This document shows positions 20,515-33,613 of a stretch of 64,000 nt of DNA, in pieces. Location: positions 1 to 64,000 of the forward strand of contig RMBW01000023.1 of NCBI GenBank assembly GCA_004009845.1. Direction: 5' to 3'. The position numbers were made by a program, and so were the translations under genes. The notes beneath the pieces were generated by a model that did no database searches, had not been told where the DNA came from, and was given only the letters and a program-made list of their open reading frames with translations. Source of the DNA: Davidsoniella eucalypti (lineage: Eukaryota; Ascomycota; Sordariomycetes; Microascales; Ceratocystidaceae). Numbering within the stretch: the stretch's first letter is position 1; each line of letters begins with the position of its first letter.

Positions 20515-20979
20515 TTACTCCTCAGACTCAGACTCAGCAACCAGCTCCTCCTGTCTGGCCAGTCTCTCCTCTAGCTTTTTTCTCTGCTCCATGGCCTTCT
20601 TAGCCTGCTTCTGGTCACGCTTTGCCTTGGCCGAGTTAGTCTTCTCGCCCATTATGTAGGAGATACCCCCGATGCCCTTGAAGGTAGTCTTAATAGCCAG
20701 GCCAAAGTGCTCGAACACGGAGCCCCAGTGGCCTTTGGCCTGAGAGAGGTGCTCACGGGCCAGAGCAGCCCGCTTACGAGTGACGTACTCTTTCTCGGCA
20801 CGCTCGGCACGCTTGAGCTGCGAGGCTGCCGTGCGGCGAGTGGTCATCAACAGATTCTCGGTGCCAGAGGTGCCCGGGCGAGCTGGGGCCTCTTCGGAGC
20901 CAGAGCTGCCAGAGTTGGCGCGAGAGCGAGAGGACTTCTTGTCCTTTTTAATCGAATCAGCAGCGGCGTTGCGAGCCAT
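20515..20979 (-). CDS. Small basic, coiled-coil-rich hypothetical protein
   Basis: 154 residues from the ATG at 20,979 (MARNAAADSIKKDK), chosen because it has A at -3 and G at +4. An in-frame ATG five codons upstream (20,994) is possible. The N-terminus is Lys/Ser-rich and disordered. The middle has a conserved-looking hydrophobic stretch GHWGSVFEHFGLAIKTTFKGIGGISYIMG (about residues 83-111). The C-terminus is a charged helix (AKRDQKQAKKAMEQRKKLEERL) ending in an acidic ESESEE tail. Composition and the clean structure favour a real gene. I do not recognise the family. Confidence 0.6.
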   Translation of the reverse strand: MARNAAADSIKKDKKSSRSRANSGSSGSEEAPARPGTSGTENLLMTTRRTAASQLKRAERAEKEYVTRKRAALAREHLSQAKGHWGSVFEHFGLAIKTTFKGIGGISYIMGEKTNSAKAKRDQKQAKKAMEQRKKLEERLARQEELVAESESEE

Positions 20980-23900
20980 ATTGAATAGAGGCATGTAGAA
21001 GAAGGGGTGGAAGGGTAGAGTTCGAAAAGAGCGGAGGGTTAGAGCAGAGCAGAGGGCGTTGGGTTGGATTTGAAAACGAGTGACTGAGGCCGCAAAGACG
21101 TCTCTGGCTGAGAATATACGCTGTATCGGAAGATTGGTAAGAGATGAAAAGAAAAGGCAACAACAAGCAGCTGCGGCCACCTCGAGAGCCGGATCTTGAT
21201 CTTTATATCACCCCTTCCACGTCTACAAATATATCTAATCTCACCTATTCTCGGCGCCTGTCAGGAAGATAGGCTCACGCATGATATGCTTGTCAATTGG
21301 TGTCCAAGCTTCTATATGGCATATAGAAGCCCGTGATTAATAGCCATAATATTTATAATACTTATATATCTATGCTTGCATCGCCGCATACAGCCAAATT
21401 CTATATCATTTCATGCTCAAGCCTTTCTGTTCCTTTCTGAGAATCCTTCTCTTGAATTTCATGCACGTCCGAAAATGCTACTGTAAATCGCAAAACACTG
21501 CTTCTCACGTTCGATTTGCTCCATGCGAGACTGAGTTCAACCATATTCTGCTCAACTAAGGCTCGCTACGCTTAGCGCCATACTGTACATGTAGTACATG
21601 TTCACGACGGCGTTTCTTTCATTTATTCGTTCTCTCTTTTCTGTATAGTCTACCGGATGGCCGATCCATGTGCAATTCCATTAAGACACATCTAGAATGG
21701 ATGACCTAGGTCTACGCAGCATCTAGCATTTCACAGCGGTTTTGCGGTTAGCCCGCCTGGAGCCAGATCTTTGACAGCATAAAGACGCAATTTAACCCGG
21801 TTCAGGGAGCCCTTGCAGTAACGACCAGGGGTTCTCAATGGAGGGGCAGCAAGCCTAAAGTAGCCGACAAGAACAAGCAATGGTCGGAGCTGCCCCCCTC
21901 TTTCAGAAAGCTAGCAATATTCTCACTTCTTGTTCTTATGTAGTCGTGAAATCCGGAAAATCCCATGGGCCTGAGATCCCAGAACACAAGGAATGTTCCG
22001 AGGATCCATTCAAGCCTGGTCAATGGCCCGTCAAGAGCACGACGACGACGATGTGGACGATGTTTGCTCTAGGATTCTATTTTGGGATATTGGCCAATGC
22101 ACTGGTAGTGACCCTAACACCCAGTAAACCCTAATATTGGTCTACCTAATTCACAACTCCATAGTGGATCTCTTTCACATGTCAAAATCAAGTCTTCTCG
22201 TTCTTGCCCAACATCATAGGGAATACGACAATCAACTGTCAAGCACATGCAATCTGCAGCTAGATTCTGCCCCAACAATATTCACTTGGATTGCTCGACT
22301 TATAGCTCTTGTAGCCCGTATGACTCCTGCAGCTAGATCTTGTTGGGAGCTGTGCATTATGGAGGCAGGTGTGGCGGGTTGACATGTGAGAGCAAGACGG
22401 AGAGAGAAGAGAGCATGTTCATATAGTATTGTTTCTTGCATGGTGACATAACTCTCTATAGTCTAGAAATGATTACTAAGTAAGTCTGGATGTGTGTGTA
22501 TTATAATTAAATGGCTTTAAAAGTAAATATGGTGTGTATGTAGTTGGAATAGAGTGCTCTCTGGCTCTTCATCTGAGAACTTTGCATTTTAGTTAGCAGC
22601 TTTAGCCTATTGTATATATATATATATCTTGCCCCTTAGCACTACCATTGAAGAAGTTTATCGGCAGGTGAACCTGTTTTACCTTCACATGTCGAAAGAA
22701 GCTATCGATTTTTTTTTCTTTTCGAAAGCTCAACAAGTTTCTGCAGTCCATCTATGTAGCAAGGGTCCGGGATTAAGGCCAAGGGGGTATTAAACATATC
22801 GAAGTATTTGAATGTGGAACTAGGCTTTATTTACTTGTTCACAGTGCAAATAACGGGCGGAGTATTATACGTCAACAGTAGCGGGATAGTGCCTGGAACA
22901 ACGTTTTGAATACACCTACAGAGAAACCTGATTTCTGGAATAGATTTTATCTGTTAGTTGGTCAGTGAACCTGTCTTGTTAGTATCTCTCAGCCTTGACG
23001 TGCTATCTCTTGATTTTTTTTGTAGTTTCTCAAGGGGTATCAGTGCTCCTGCTGTGCTGCAGATTTACGAGCTAAACGCGCGATTTTCCACACGAACCGT
23101 TCCAGTGGCAGCATTAAGGGTTTGCAGCAAAAAGGCGCTGAACTAGGACAAAATGCTTGGTTTATTCGGCGGCCAAGCTTGGTTACAGCGAGCGCGTGAC
23201 CATAGTTTTTACCATTTTTCTTACTTTCGTCCGTGGAAAATGACGTCGGCGGTCAGAGCTAGCACGAGCTTTTTTTTTTTCCGATTTTTTTTTTTCGAGA
23301 CAACGCGTGTAGGAAAACTCGGTATGAAGAGTTTTGCTTGCTTTCAAAATTCTTTCCTTCTCTTCCTACAATTTCCATCCACATATCGTGATATTCCAGC
23401 GCGCCGTCACAGTGCCAAAAGCTTTCAACCAGCGCTCATCTAGTGGCAGTGAATTCAACCTCGCTTCGTCCGATCCATCTGCCCCCCATTCGTATACAGT
23501 ATTGCGAGTACTGTACTCCAGTTTCTATTAGTCGACATCCTAGCTAAATACCACGCCAGATATCATAGGTTTGCCTTGCCCTCAACGACGCCTCATCACT
23601 TATAGCGTACAGTACACATCACTCTAATGGGCCTATTCTAGCCGTATCGACTGTTACTGTTCCTGTAGCTCTAGAAATAGCTATATTCTTTTATTGGTTT
23701 ATGACTTATATGGCATGGCCTCGGGCGACCAGCAACTTTTGACATATTAGATGTTGACTTGAGTAACAACCTGCTTAGTAACACCGTAACCAGCTCTACA
23801 GACTGGTAGTTGCTCCAGTTCCGTTAACGCACCTGCACCTACCGGATATATCTCAACGAACCAGCTGATGCCATAAATCCTCGCTCTTTCTGTTCTTCTC

Positions 23901-24028
23901 TTTTCTCCTTTTTACTTTTCTTCCGTTTCCTTCCAATAAAAGCGAGCAACGTATCGTGATATTTGAGAGCAAGAGATTCAACCCCTCTGAATCTTTACAT
24001 TTCGCGATCTGACGAACTCTCTTCAACC
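20980..24028. other. Long intergenic region
   Basis: About 3 kb without a supported gene. It holds the promoters of the divergent genes at 20,979 (minus) and 24,029 (plus), a short TA microsatellite at about 22,612-22,630 and T-runs near 23,271 and 23,286. Small frames (21,880-22,134; 22,137-22,382; 23,153-23,443) lack any family resemblance. Confidence 0.4.
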
Positions 24029-27000
24029 ATGAGTTCGTCTGCAATTCCCGATCCGGGAACTGCCCGCAACCGCCATTTGGCGACTACCGTGTCGTCGTCT
24101 TTGCCAGAGACATCTCAATCAACTAGAGCTACTGATTCTTCAGTAAAAGACGGCCTCACCATTGTGGATGACGACAAATCAGACTCTGATGAAGAGTTGC
24201 TTAGCCAGCCCCAGAAGACATATGGCCGTACTCCAGATGGCACAGGTAAGTACAGTATCCAGCCATAACGTAGATAGACCTTGTTGTCTGCCATGCTAAC
24301 GCTTCTGTCTACAGTATTCACGGTCCCAACTACCCACGACATGGTATCGCAGCTTCTCGACCCGCGCCAGCCGAAGAACCTCTCCGATATTGCTGTGCTT
24401 GCTATCCTACTGCTGCATATCTTGGCTGCTGTTTTCCTCCCTACGTCTCTCAAACGTCCTATGTTTGCCCTAACCTTCATCTTTTGGCGTGCTGCTTACA
24501 ATATGGGCATTGGATACTTGCTTACCATTCAGTCCCGCTATAGACGTTTGGTTACTCTCGCACGACGCTGGAAGCTATTCGAGTCCCCGACCAGTGGAAA
24601 CCAGCCTAGACCGTGGCTGTACAAGCTTTTGAAGCAGGAACTTGAAGCCAAGATCCCCGAAGACTACAATTTTGAGACAGCGCCTATCGAGTACAACACT
24701 TGGTTGGTCTTTAGACGGGTGGTTGATCTCATTCTCATGTGTGACTTTGCCTCTTACTGCCTATTTGCTATTGTGTCATCACGAAGCCCAGAGGGAGAAT
24801 CTTCCCTCATGACCCAAGGCCGCTGGGGTTTTGGCATATTTCTTGTTGGCTTCAATCTCTGGGTCAAGCTCGATGCTCATCGCGTCGTCAAAGACTATGC
24901 TTGGTATTGGGGTGACTTCTTTTATCTGGTTGACCAAGAACTCACCTTCGACGGCGTCTTCGAGATGGCACCCCATCCAATGTATTCGGTTGGCTATGCT
25001 GGGTACTATGGTATCTCTATGATGGCCGCAAGTTACGACGTTCTTTTTATCTCTATTATAGCACATCTTGCTCAGATGGCCTTCTTGGTTATTGTAGAGA
25101 ATCCGCACATTGAGAAGACGTATAACCCCCCACCGCCTCGTGTTAAGTCGGCATCACGGCCCGGGGATTTATCCGGTGCTGTGGGCTCTGAGATGAGGAC
25201 CTCCAAGAAGCCTGAGTCCATCCAACCGAGCCCAAGCGCGTCAATTCACGACTTGATCGGCTGGAAAAACTTTGACTTGTATCGCAGCACCGACTACATT
25301 GTGTTCCTGCTTAACTTCTACATGCTCGCACTCACGCTTGCCACGCCATCGACGTCGATATACAAAGTCTTGTTTGTTGTCCACTCTCTCTTTTGGCGTG
25401 TCTGGTATGTCGGCGGTCTTGGCATGATTTTGCATGCACAATCACTGCACAAGTCTTGGACTCGCCACTTTGTCAAATACGGCGAAGGCACCGACGAGGC
25501 CTGGCGCCAGTGGAAGTCACTGTCGCATATCAGTATGAACTTGTGCTATGGCTCATTCATTGCCGCATGCTGGAAGCTATATTCGCCGCCACAGGACTGG
25601 AACTATGGGTTCGTCATGCTCAAGCATGTCTTGGGCTGTGGCTTGATTGCCTTGCAGGCCTGGACTGCCTTTAGCATTTATGACTCATTGGGCGAGTTTG
25701 GATGGTTCTTTGGTGACTTCTTCTTCGATCACGAGGCCAAGTTGACGTACAAATCTATCTACCGCTTCTTAAACAACCCTGAGCGTCTTCTGGGCACTGC
25801 TGGCCTATGGGGCGCCGCATTGATAACTTGGAGTCGGACCGTATTCATCATGGCGTTGATTAGTCAAATGCTTACCGTCTCTATCATTGCTGGCGTTGAA
25901 AAGCCACACATGCAGAAGATCTATGGACGGAAATTGCGTCACGAAGCTGGCCTGACTAAATTCTTCCGCAAGTCTCTTCCGCTACCTGCACATGTGACAT
26001 CGTTGCAGCAAAGTATGGATAAAGCTGTTGACGACACAGCTAATTTTGTAGCCGAATTCCTAGCGGCTGCTCGGCCCAAGCTGGCTTCCGGTGTTCAGGA
26101 CTTTGTCAAGGAATCATCGGCACTTTTCAACGCCTATCCTGCCCGACTTACAGTCACACGTCTTCCGCCAGACCTGGCTGGAGTTGACCCCAAGATGTAT
26201 TCGCTTGACATCTCGGGCACATCTCATGACCCCAAGATTGCCTCGTCGAGCAGCGGGACTACATTGAGCTTCTCCTATGGCACTTCAATCAAGGTGTCGT
26301 GGAAGGCGCCTGCTACACACAAGTCAAGCGACTGGATCGGCTTGTATCAGGTCACAGCCAACAAGTCACGCTCCGTGACTGAGGTGCCATCACAGGGTCG
26401 TTGGACTCCGACGACACCCGGCTTTTATGATGATGCGCTTTCTGAGGGCTGCATTCTCGCCTCAGAAACCCCAGTAGCAGTGATTGATGCATCAATGGCC
26501 GCGCAAGTCTCTGGTCAAGTCTTGTTCAGTGGTGATCGCCTGTTTTGGAAAGAAGGTGTTTACGAGTTCCGCTATCACCACGCTGGAAAGCATCACGTGC
26601 TAGCCATCTCCTACGCCTTCGAGATCGTAATTTCTCGCTTCGATTCGGATAGTCTTGACTTTGCTCCCGCCCTCAGCCCAACGCTTCCCGCCCCAGGCTC
26701 TCCCATCAGCCTCGGCTTCTCCAACCCTGGAACTGCGGGCCTATCAATTTCTTTATACCACCGCGAGATAGCTACCGCCATCCTACCCGTTATCCAAGCC
26801 TGTCTTGACCACGATCCAGACACTGCGCCTGCCACTGTCACTGAGCCCTTTGGTGCGCGTGTTTCCCGTGAAGCCAAATTTTCCAAGCGTGTTGTGTATG
26901 CTGTGCAGCACATGTTCGGTGTGGAATTTGCACCTGCTGTAGTTCCTGCAGATGGAACTGTTGAGAAGTTGGCGTGGCGTGTGTGTATAGCTAAACAGGT

Positions 27001-27061
27001 TTTAGCACCTTATAGCACGTCGTTATCTAAGGGCACAACGACCCCAACAGAGTTCATTTAA
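24029..27061 (+). CDS. CHO2: Phosphatidylethanolamine N-methyltransferase Cho2
   Basis: Two exons, 24,029-24,245 and 24,315-27,061, joined within a Val codon; 987 residues. Catalyses the first S-adenosylmethionine-dependent methylation of phosphatidylethanolamine in phosphatidylcholine synthesis, in the ER membrane. Evidence is the Cho2 layout: an acidic N-terminus with a TVPTTHDMVSQLLDPRQPK lead, then two repeated multi-span methyltransferase units. Each unit ends with the same signature (VENPHIEKTY near residue 350 and VEKPHMQKIYG near 615). A C-terminal beta-rich domain contains WIGLYQV. Length is close to the family norm. No defects seen. It is a single-copy housekeeping gene inside the spacer of the inverted repeat, so the spacer is ordinary chromosomal DNA. 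Confidence 0.95.
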
Positions 27062-28079
27062 AGAGTATAGGATAGGCGTCTTTAATACACAGAACATATC
27101 ATGAAAGAATTTACAAATTTATAAAATTGATAACCACTGCAGCATAAACAACCTTTCTTTATATGAATTAAGAGACCACCAAAAAGTGGAGATACAGAGA
27201 ATCATGATCCAAGCTGCTGAATAATCATCATGCAGATTCAACTATAAAGCAGGCCACCTTAGCACTTCAATTTAGATTATACATCATGTTTAGGTTAGAT
27301 TCAAATATATATAAGTACAAAATCCAAAGCCTCAGCAAAAGTAATCCATGTAAGCAGATGTTGGAGAAAGCAGGCTTACAACATGGTCTTCTTTCAGTAA
27401 AGTCATAACTAACTACCAAGATTACAATCATACAAATACATGACATAGGCTTTCACCTCCGTGTTAAATTTCTTGCCAACACTATTATTTTGCTTATTTT
27501 GTTATTGGTAAAACATGATTCGTTAACCAAAGTTAATTATGAGAGCCTGCCGACTTGGTACTCAATAATTGCTACCCAACTTCCTACTGATAGGCAAAGC
27601 CATATGAATCATATAGTTAGCTATATTATTTTGATACCCCCTTCAAAGTACCACACTAACTTCTTTTCCTTCCATCTTCCATCTTCTTAACGTGTAGGCT
27701 TGTTTTTTTTCTTCTCCCATAGCAACATACCCTTCTTTTACTACTTCCTCATAACACCATTTTATCCTAAATTGTCGTTCTATCTTAATTATCGAATATC
27801 TCACTACATTTTATCTTTCTACGAAATTGAGCCTCTCCAGATACCAGAAACGAAAACCTGTAGAAGATGTTCCGAATGGCTACTAGGAGTGGCCCTGTGG
27901 ATCCTATGATTGTCGAGTAGCAGATTGAAAGTATCAAGCAGACACCAATTGCTTATATCTTGACACATATCATACCGCATGTAGCCTTGTTGAAGTCGCC
28001 ATCAAGTTAGAAAACACCGCCCAGTTTCTAAAACACGCGCTATACTACATCTTTCGTTATGTTATTGATGCCGCCTGTA
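27062..28079. other. Intergenic, nothing firmly recognised
   Basis: AT-rich sequence. A short frame near 27,845 (ETKTCRRCSEW) faintly recalls a zinc-cluster motif and may be the front of the remnant that follows, but it is not continuous with it. Confidence 0.35.
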
Positions 28080-28624
28080 TGTGTACATCCATGACACCTA
28101 ATAGGTCTTCTGGAACACGGTGTTGCAATCCAAACTATTGAAAGATGCAGTACAGCGTTACGCGTTTGATCCCTCAAAGAAAATGATCTTCCGAAACTAA
28201 CTATCAAGATCATGGAATCGTTCTAGTCGTTGCAGCATGTCATACCGCCACAAAATCCTTTGCCCGAACCATGACTTTTGATTCGCTACGTCGTGGGCGA
28301 ATGCTTCTAGAAGGCCTCAAGCATGAGACCCAGAACAAGGGCGTACCAGTGATTGCAGCAAAGCCATCACTAGCACTAGATGAACAACCGCCTTTCGCTA
28401 TCGAGGTCCCCGAAATACCTGGTGCTAATAGTAGCAACCACGGTGTTTCTTCGTTGTCGTTGTCGTCAACTAGCAGTGGCGTGAATTTCATGCAACTACC
28501 CGGGATTTCCTCCACTAACGGAGAGTCTGTTCCAGGCATCATGATGCCACCGGTGATTTCTAGGGTTTCAGTAGAACAATTCCAAGACATCGACTGGGAC
28601 TCGCTAATGCGCGATTTCGATTGA
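28080..28624 (+). pseudogene. Remnant of a fungal transcription-factor-like gene (C-terminus)
   Basis: Coding-like stretches occur in two frames. VFWNTVLQSKLLKDAVQRYAF lies at about 28,109-28,171. From about 28,196 a frame runs without a stop to 28,624 (NYQDHGIVLVVAACHTATKSF through RVSVEQFQDIDWDSLMRDFD). The last 117 codons could be mistaken for a small gene starting at 28,271. The Ser-rich linker and the terminal DIDWDSLMRDFD resemble activation-domain ends of fungal regulators. The frame breaks, and the absence of a DNA-binding domain in frame, point to decay. It abuts the inner end of the right repeat arm. Confidence 0.45.
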
Positions 28625-29050
28625 GGTGGGAATACAGAGCTAGCCTATACGATGAACTGGAGAGGCCTTTGCTGTTTAATACCTAGGCCAGTATCTATTG
28701 TTGCCTTTTTTCAACATGGTAATGAATGACTCCACCAGAAGAGTAAAGGATTTGCTTAGAGCTCTTGTGTTACCGTCTTCTTTTTGACATCCACTTTCTC
28801 TTCAACCCATCTCTATAGGCTATATCTATTGTAATATTTCGTCAACTAGCAATCTAGTTGCACATGCTCCTGCTCGTCTTGACATGTGATGATGGAAAGA
28901 AGGTAGAAGTTGTGAACAGATCGATATAAAAAAAAAGTAAGATAAGGCGTCAAGGCAAAAGCTTTTCACAACATAAATAACCAAACAAAAAAGCAAAAAT
29001 AAATGTCCCATTCAAGGTTCGATATTCCTGAACTGGAGCACCGGGAATTG

Positions 29051-29094
29051 AGCCCGATGCGGGGGTCGAACCCGCAGCCTTAAGATTCCAAATC
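29051..29094 (-). tRNA. 3' half of the split tRNA-Lys(CTT) gene (right arm)
   Basis: Mirror of 6,710-6,753 with the same B box, 3' acceptor strand and 8-nt intron (29,087-29,094). Identical to the left-arm copy as far as I can see. Confidence 0.88.
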
Positions 29095-29101
29095 TAAGAG
29101 T
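29094..29101 (-). repeat. Target-site duplication of right-arm retroelement, 3' copy
   Basis: CTAAGAGT on the plus strand (ACTCTTAG on the minus strand), repeated at 32,726-32,733. Confidence 0.85.
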
Positions 29102-32100
29102 TGTGCCTGTATATTAATGTTGGTTTGGCAATTTTAAGTTGTAAAGACTAAGTTGGAATGTGGCGATAGTGTGTAAAGAAAAGCTAATAGTAAAACCAGT
29201 AAAACAGTAAAGAAGAAACAAGAAGAGCGAATACCCAAATACAGCTGTAGACACATCAAAAGAAAACAAAAACAAAACAATCAAAACATCACCCATCTAC
29301 TCCTCAGGCCAGGAAGCCCTCCTCGCAATCAACAAAAGCGTCCTCGTCCTGACTTTCCAAGTCCAAGGGACGGACTGGGAGTGTTGCACCTTCACCCATG
29401 CGGTCTTCTCGAGTCACGCCTCGGGTCACCCAATGGGCCTCAACTCGGGTTTGAGCCATCAGGATGCCCACGGTTCGGGCGAGCCAGGCTGATGTGGTCT
29501 TTGACATACGTTGTTGCAGTATCTTGAACGTAGTTTCGGATCTCGAGTCCATCGATCCGCCCTGGGAGAACACTACCGGGTAAAACTGCTCACCAGCTTC
29601 CAGAGGGGGGCATTTACCAATCTTGTTGTCGTAAACCTTGTTCAGAATGGTAGCTGCTTCCCTTGAGGCGCGTTCCCCATGCAGCGTGACGATCGTCAGG
29701 TCGTACAGTTTGCGCAATCCAACCTCCTCGAATCCCCAATCAGCTCGTCGGCCGATGTCGTCTTCATTGTGGCGGAAGTGGGGTTCCAGGTCACACATAA
29801 TTTTTGACTGGCGGAGAGCCTGGTGGAAGCAGTTTCGTACTGTGTCGTGGAGGCGCTGAGTAGACCGGGCGCGGACAGTGCTCCGTTGGCATTTTTGGTG
29901 GTGCGCCCACTTGACAGTCTGGTGGCACTCTGGGCAAGGTTTGTCCATCATGGGGTCCGGGAGCAAGAAACGCTCACTGGTCATGCCCATCAGGAGGGAA
30001 TCAGCAATAATCTGGCGTTTGCTGGTTGGCTGTATTCCCATCCATTGGCGTCCTATGAACGTCTTGTTATCACCGAAGTCCTTCCTTTCTGCAGGTGTTA
30101 GGCGGTCCCAAAGTTTGTCGTGTCTCATGCCGTTGAGCTCCCGCATGACTTCCTTCTGCCGCCGCAGTCCCTCCGGGCGGGTCATCTCTGGGTTCCGGAT
30201 ACACTCCAAGTCGGCGTGGGCCTGGGCTGTTGCGACAGGAAAGACGGCAAAGGCCTGCTCTAGATAGGAAGGGATGCCCATCCCCCCGAGCTCATGGGCA
30301 AGGCCATGATGTCTTCGTCGTATGGGCCGGGCTCGGCCACGCCTCTGATCCACCTCATCGCATTGAGAAGGAGATTGTCGAGCATAGACCAGATGTCCTC
30401 CAGGCCGTCGGGTCGAAGGGTTCTCACCAGGTGTCGAAGTGTCTGTTGAGTGCAAAGACGAAGCACCAGCTGGGCCTCTTGCAACGACAACTGCTCCAGC
30501 CTGAGATGCGTGCCAGCTTGACGAACTATGCGGTCGTAGAGAAAGCGTCGTCGAGCAGCGGTGGGGCCTAGGAAGGAGCCAAGCACCTCTATGCCAGTTG
30601 ACTCGCGGCAGTCCTGGATACGGAGGACCTTAGACTTGGACTGGTTGAGGGAGACCCCGATTTCCATATCTGCAAGCAAAGTGGCCGCTGTATCCGGTAC
30701 ATCCGTGCGTCGCCCAACTACGACAATGTCGTCGAGGTAAGCCATGACTTCCTCCCCTGGCCCCAGTGTCTCCTTCAGTTTCTCTACGAACTTTCTCATT
30801 CCCAAGCTGAAGAACAGCGGACCGAACACATCTCCCTGCCGAACTCCTTCAGCGGATACAAACCTGTTACCGTCGTTTGTGATGAGGATGGTGGGGTCTT
30901 CGTATGCCCATGCCGCTGCCCCCAAGAGATCCTGCCTGTAGTCCCGCACGGAGTCTGCCATCCTCCTCCTGCTCATGTTGTTGAACGCGTTGGAGAAGTC
31001 TAGTTGAGTAATATACTCGTGTCCCTCCGTGTTCTCGTCCTCAACGGCCTCTCTGATTAGTCCCACGATTGGCTCCGTAGATGTCCCGACACCTTGTTGG
31101 CATGGGTTGGTACCATGTGAACCTGTGGCGATCAGGATGGCCTTGCCAACGATTCGCATGAATGCTTCACCAACGGCTATTGGTCGTACACCTGGTTTTT
31201 TGTCTAGGGCCACAAGTCGGGACGCCAGAAGGAGTGCCTTGCCGGGAGAAGAGCCTGCCAGGATGTCATTTGCCAGCTTTACAAGGAAGGCGATAAAGTC
31301 TTCTTCGTCTGCTGCTCGGATGATCAGTCGGTTCGACCATCCGGAGGGGCCAGGTGCAGCTTCCGGGTCCTGGGCTTTGATGGCTTCCAGAACCTGTTCG
31401 GGGCCCACTGACTTTGGCTTAGACCTAGCTCGTTCTTTGCCAAAAGGTCGGGCGGTCCCTTTCGGGTGCAGGGCTGCCAGCAGTTCCATTGTTTCCTGTG
31501 AGGCGACTGCAGGAGTTGAGTCCTTGGACAACGTTGCTGCTGCTCGGCTGGCTCTTCCTTTGGCTAACATCTTCTTTGCCAGATTGACCTTTTCCAGGTT
31601 CAACTCTGCGGGGTCCGTGGTCGGCGGCCTTGGATTGTGGTTACGGGCGGTGGGCTTCGGGCAGATGAATTGGGGGTAGACCTTGATGATGTCGGTCATT
31701 CGTAACCCTTTCTTGGCTTTCTTCGCCGCATAGCCGCATCCGAGCATGGCCTTTGGTCCCAACAGGATCTGGGCCAGAGTGGCCTCCGTGGGATAGTTGA
31801 TGTATCGTCGGCATAGCTCCGCAATCTTCAGGCAGAACTGTCGGAGGTTCCGTGCGTGGATCTTGAGGTCCGGGACCGTGACATGCATGTACGATAGAAC
31901 CCAATCTAACCAGGGGTTGCTTTCCAGCAATTCCTCGGCTTCGACCTGGTGGCGGGTGTAGTTGGGGGTGTCTGGGGTCGGTGATATGAGGGGCGGAGGT
32001 CGTGTGAAGGTTGGGATGGGGACGGTTTGGCGAAGGTGGTCATCTGGGTTGTTGTCGCGGATGGCGATGATCACCTTGTCGATGTTGGCTTCCAGAACCG

Positions 32101-32725
32101 CATCAGCATTGTCTCCTTCTTCAACGGCGTGATCCGTATCGTTTCTGTCTTGGGCGCTTGAGGGTGTGGCGTTGGGGCGCGTGGTTGCACGTGGCGGGGC
32201 GGGCGAGGCTGACGCGATCGGCGGGCTGTTGGGATACGATGATGTCGATGGAGCCTCAGCCTTCTTGCGTGTTGTTCGAATTTCGATTCTCTTGTCGGGT
32301 GGGGGGACAGGATTGAATCCTGTGTGAGGGTTGTCGTGCCGAGGTAGCCAGTGGTCTTTCACAAGTACGATCTTGTGAGGCTCGCATTCTCTGTGGTGGG
32401 TTTGGCGTTCCTTGGGGCTGCTGGTCATCTTACCACAGATGACGCAGACATCCACACCGGTTTCGCTTCTCTCCTCCAGTGAGAGTGGCTTGTGACTTCT
32501 CATATGTTTAACGATGCCGTTTGGTGCGTTCATTTTGACAGTTACGGATCGGTCGCGGCATCGTGGGCAATCAATCTGTCCCCAGTTTGTCGTATTCTCA
32601 GCCTTGTCTCTCGCTGGCGCCATTTTGCCGACGCGTGGGCCGCGTGAACGCGAAAAAATTGTCGTGTGGTCTATTCGTCGATGCAAGGACTGTAGTAATG
32701 CTAATTTTGATGAAAAACTAAAAAG
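29102..32725 (-). mobile_element. Non-LTR retroelement in tRNA-Lys(CTT), right copy
   Basis: Mirror of 3,078-6,702, one base shorter because a G7 run is G6 here (C6 at 30,282-30,287 on the plus strand). Same 8 bp target-site duplication, same tRNA site. Confidence 0.88.
29304..32623 (-). pseudogene. Frameshifted copy of the retroelement protein gene
   Basis: Matches the left-arm CDS codon for codon up to the homopolymer at 30,282-30,287, after which the frame shifts. The first frame ends a few codons later at 30,260. The downstream part (zinc knuckle and endonuclease region) stays open in another frame to the original stop at 29,304. Apart from the frameshift, the only coding difference I noticed is Arg instead of Cys near the C-terminus (TGT at 6,294 in the left copy, CGT here). 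The reverse transcriptase domain is complete but the predicted endonuclease is lost from the main product. Confidence 0.85.
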
Positions 32726-32763
32726 CTAAGAGTCTTACGCTCTACCGATTGAGCTAACCGGGC
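32726..32763 (-). tRNA. 5' half of the split tRNA-Lys(CTT) gene (right arm)
   Basis: Mirror of 3,040-3,077. 32,727-32,763 supply tRNA positions 1-37 with the A box and anticodon CTT; 32,726 is the first intron base. Confidence 0.88.
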
Positions 32764-32845
32764 GGGGTTTTTTTCTTGAAATGTGATTGTCAGGATCGTC
32801 TGTGAAAGAACGGCGCGGAGGCTCCGGGCCGGCGCGGGACTCGCG

Positions 32846-33613
32846 TATATGTCCCTTGCTTCCGCCCACAGATGGAAAAACGCACAGCCGACTTCAAGTC
32901 ATGGATAGCGGAGTGCAAGCCGAGAAAGCACCTTGGGGTTCGTTTTGAAACAAAGACTGTCTACAAGGTGGACTGGTTTAAAGACCAGCACAGATCTACG
33001 GTGGGACGGATCCTAACTGCCCGGACAGGCCATGGCGACTTTGCGGAGTACCATGACCGGTTCGAACATACGGATGCGGAAAGAAACTGTCCACTGTGCC
33101 ATCAACGGAAGGAACCTTTCCATCCCTGGGCGTGCCCCAGAAATAAGAGACCACTCCGGACCAGCTTTGTCAAAAAGCTACTTAGGAAAGAGAGCTCATG
33201 CAAGTATCTTGCCAAGAGATTAGAGGTGAAATGGAGGCACTACAGAGTTCATGCGCCTAGAGAAGAAGCCCCATCAGTGGGCCAGACAAGTACAGCGGAG
33301 GGGGAGGTGACTGAGGAGGATTTGGTGTAATTTTTGTTTTTGTGTTTCTTGTTTTATTTGCCTTACTGTTCTATGTTTTTGTTTTCATATTTTACTACTC
33401 TTTCTTTTGTTTTGTATTTGTTTTTGCTGCTCTTAGTGGAGTTATGGACAACCAGTTCTTCGGACTAGGGGACGGTGTCATCCCGCACATAAAAAGCTAT
33501 TGGGTTTATCGAGCGGAGGACTTTAAATATCTGTTCGGTAGCCAATCCGGCGTCGTATGATCTTAGTGATTTAGGTGGACGTTAAATATAATCAAATCAA
33601 ATCAAATACGAGT
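32846..33613 (+). mobile_element. 5'-truncated Tad-like LINE (right-arm copy)
   Basis: Mirror of 2,188-2,957. The ORF fragment runs to a stop at 33,330 and the tail of ATCAAA-type repeats ends at about 33,612. Confidence 0.8.
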
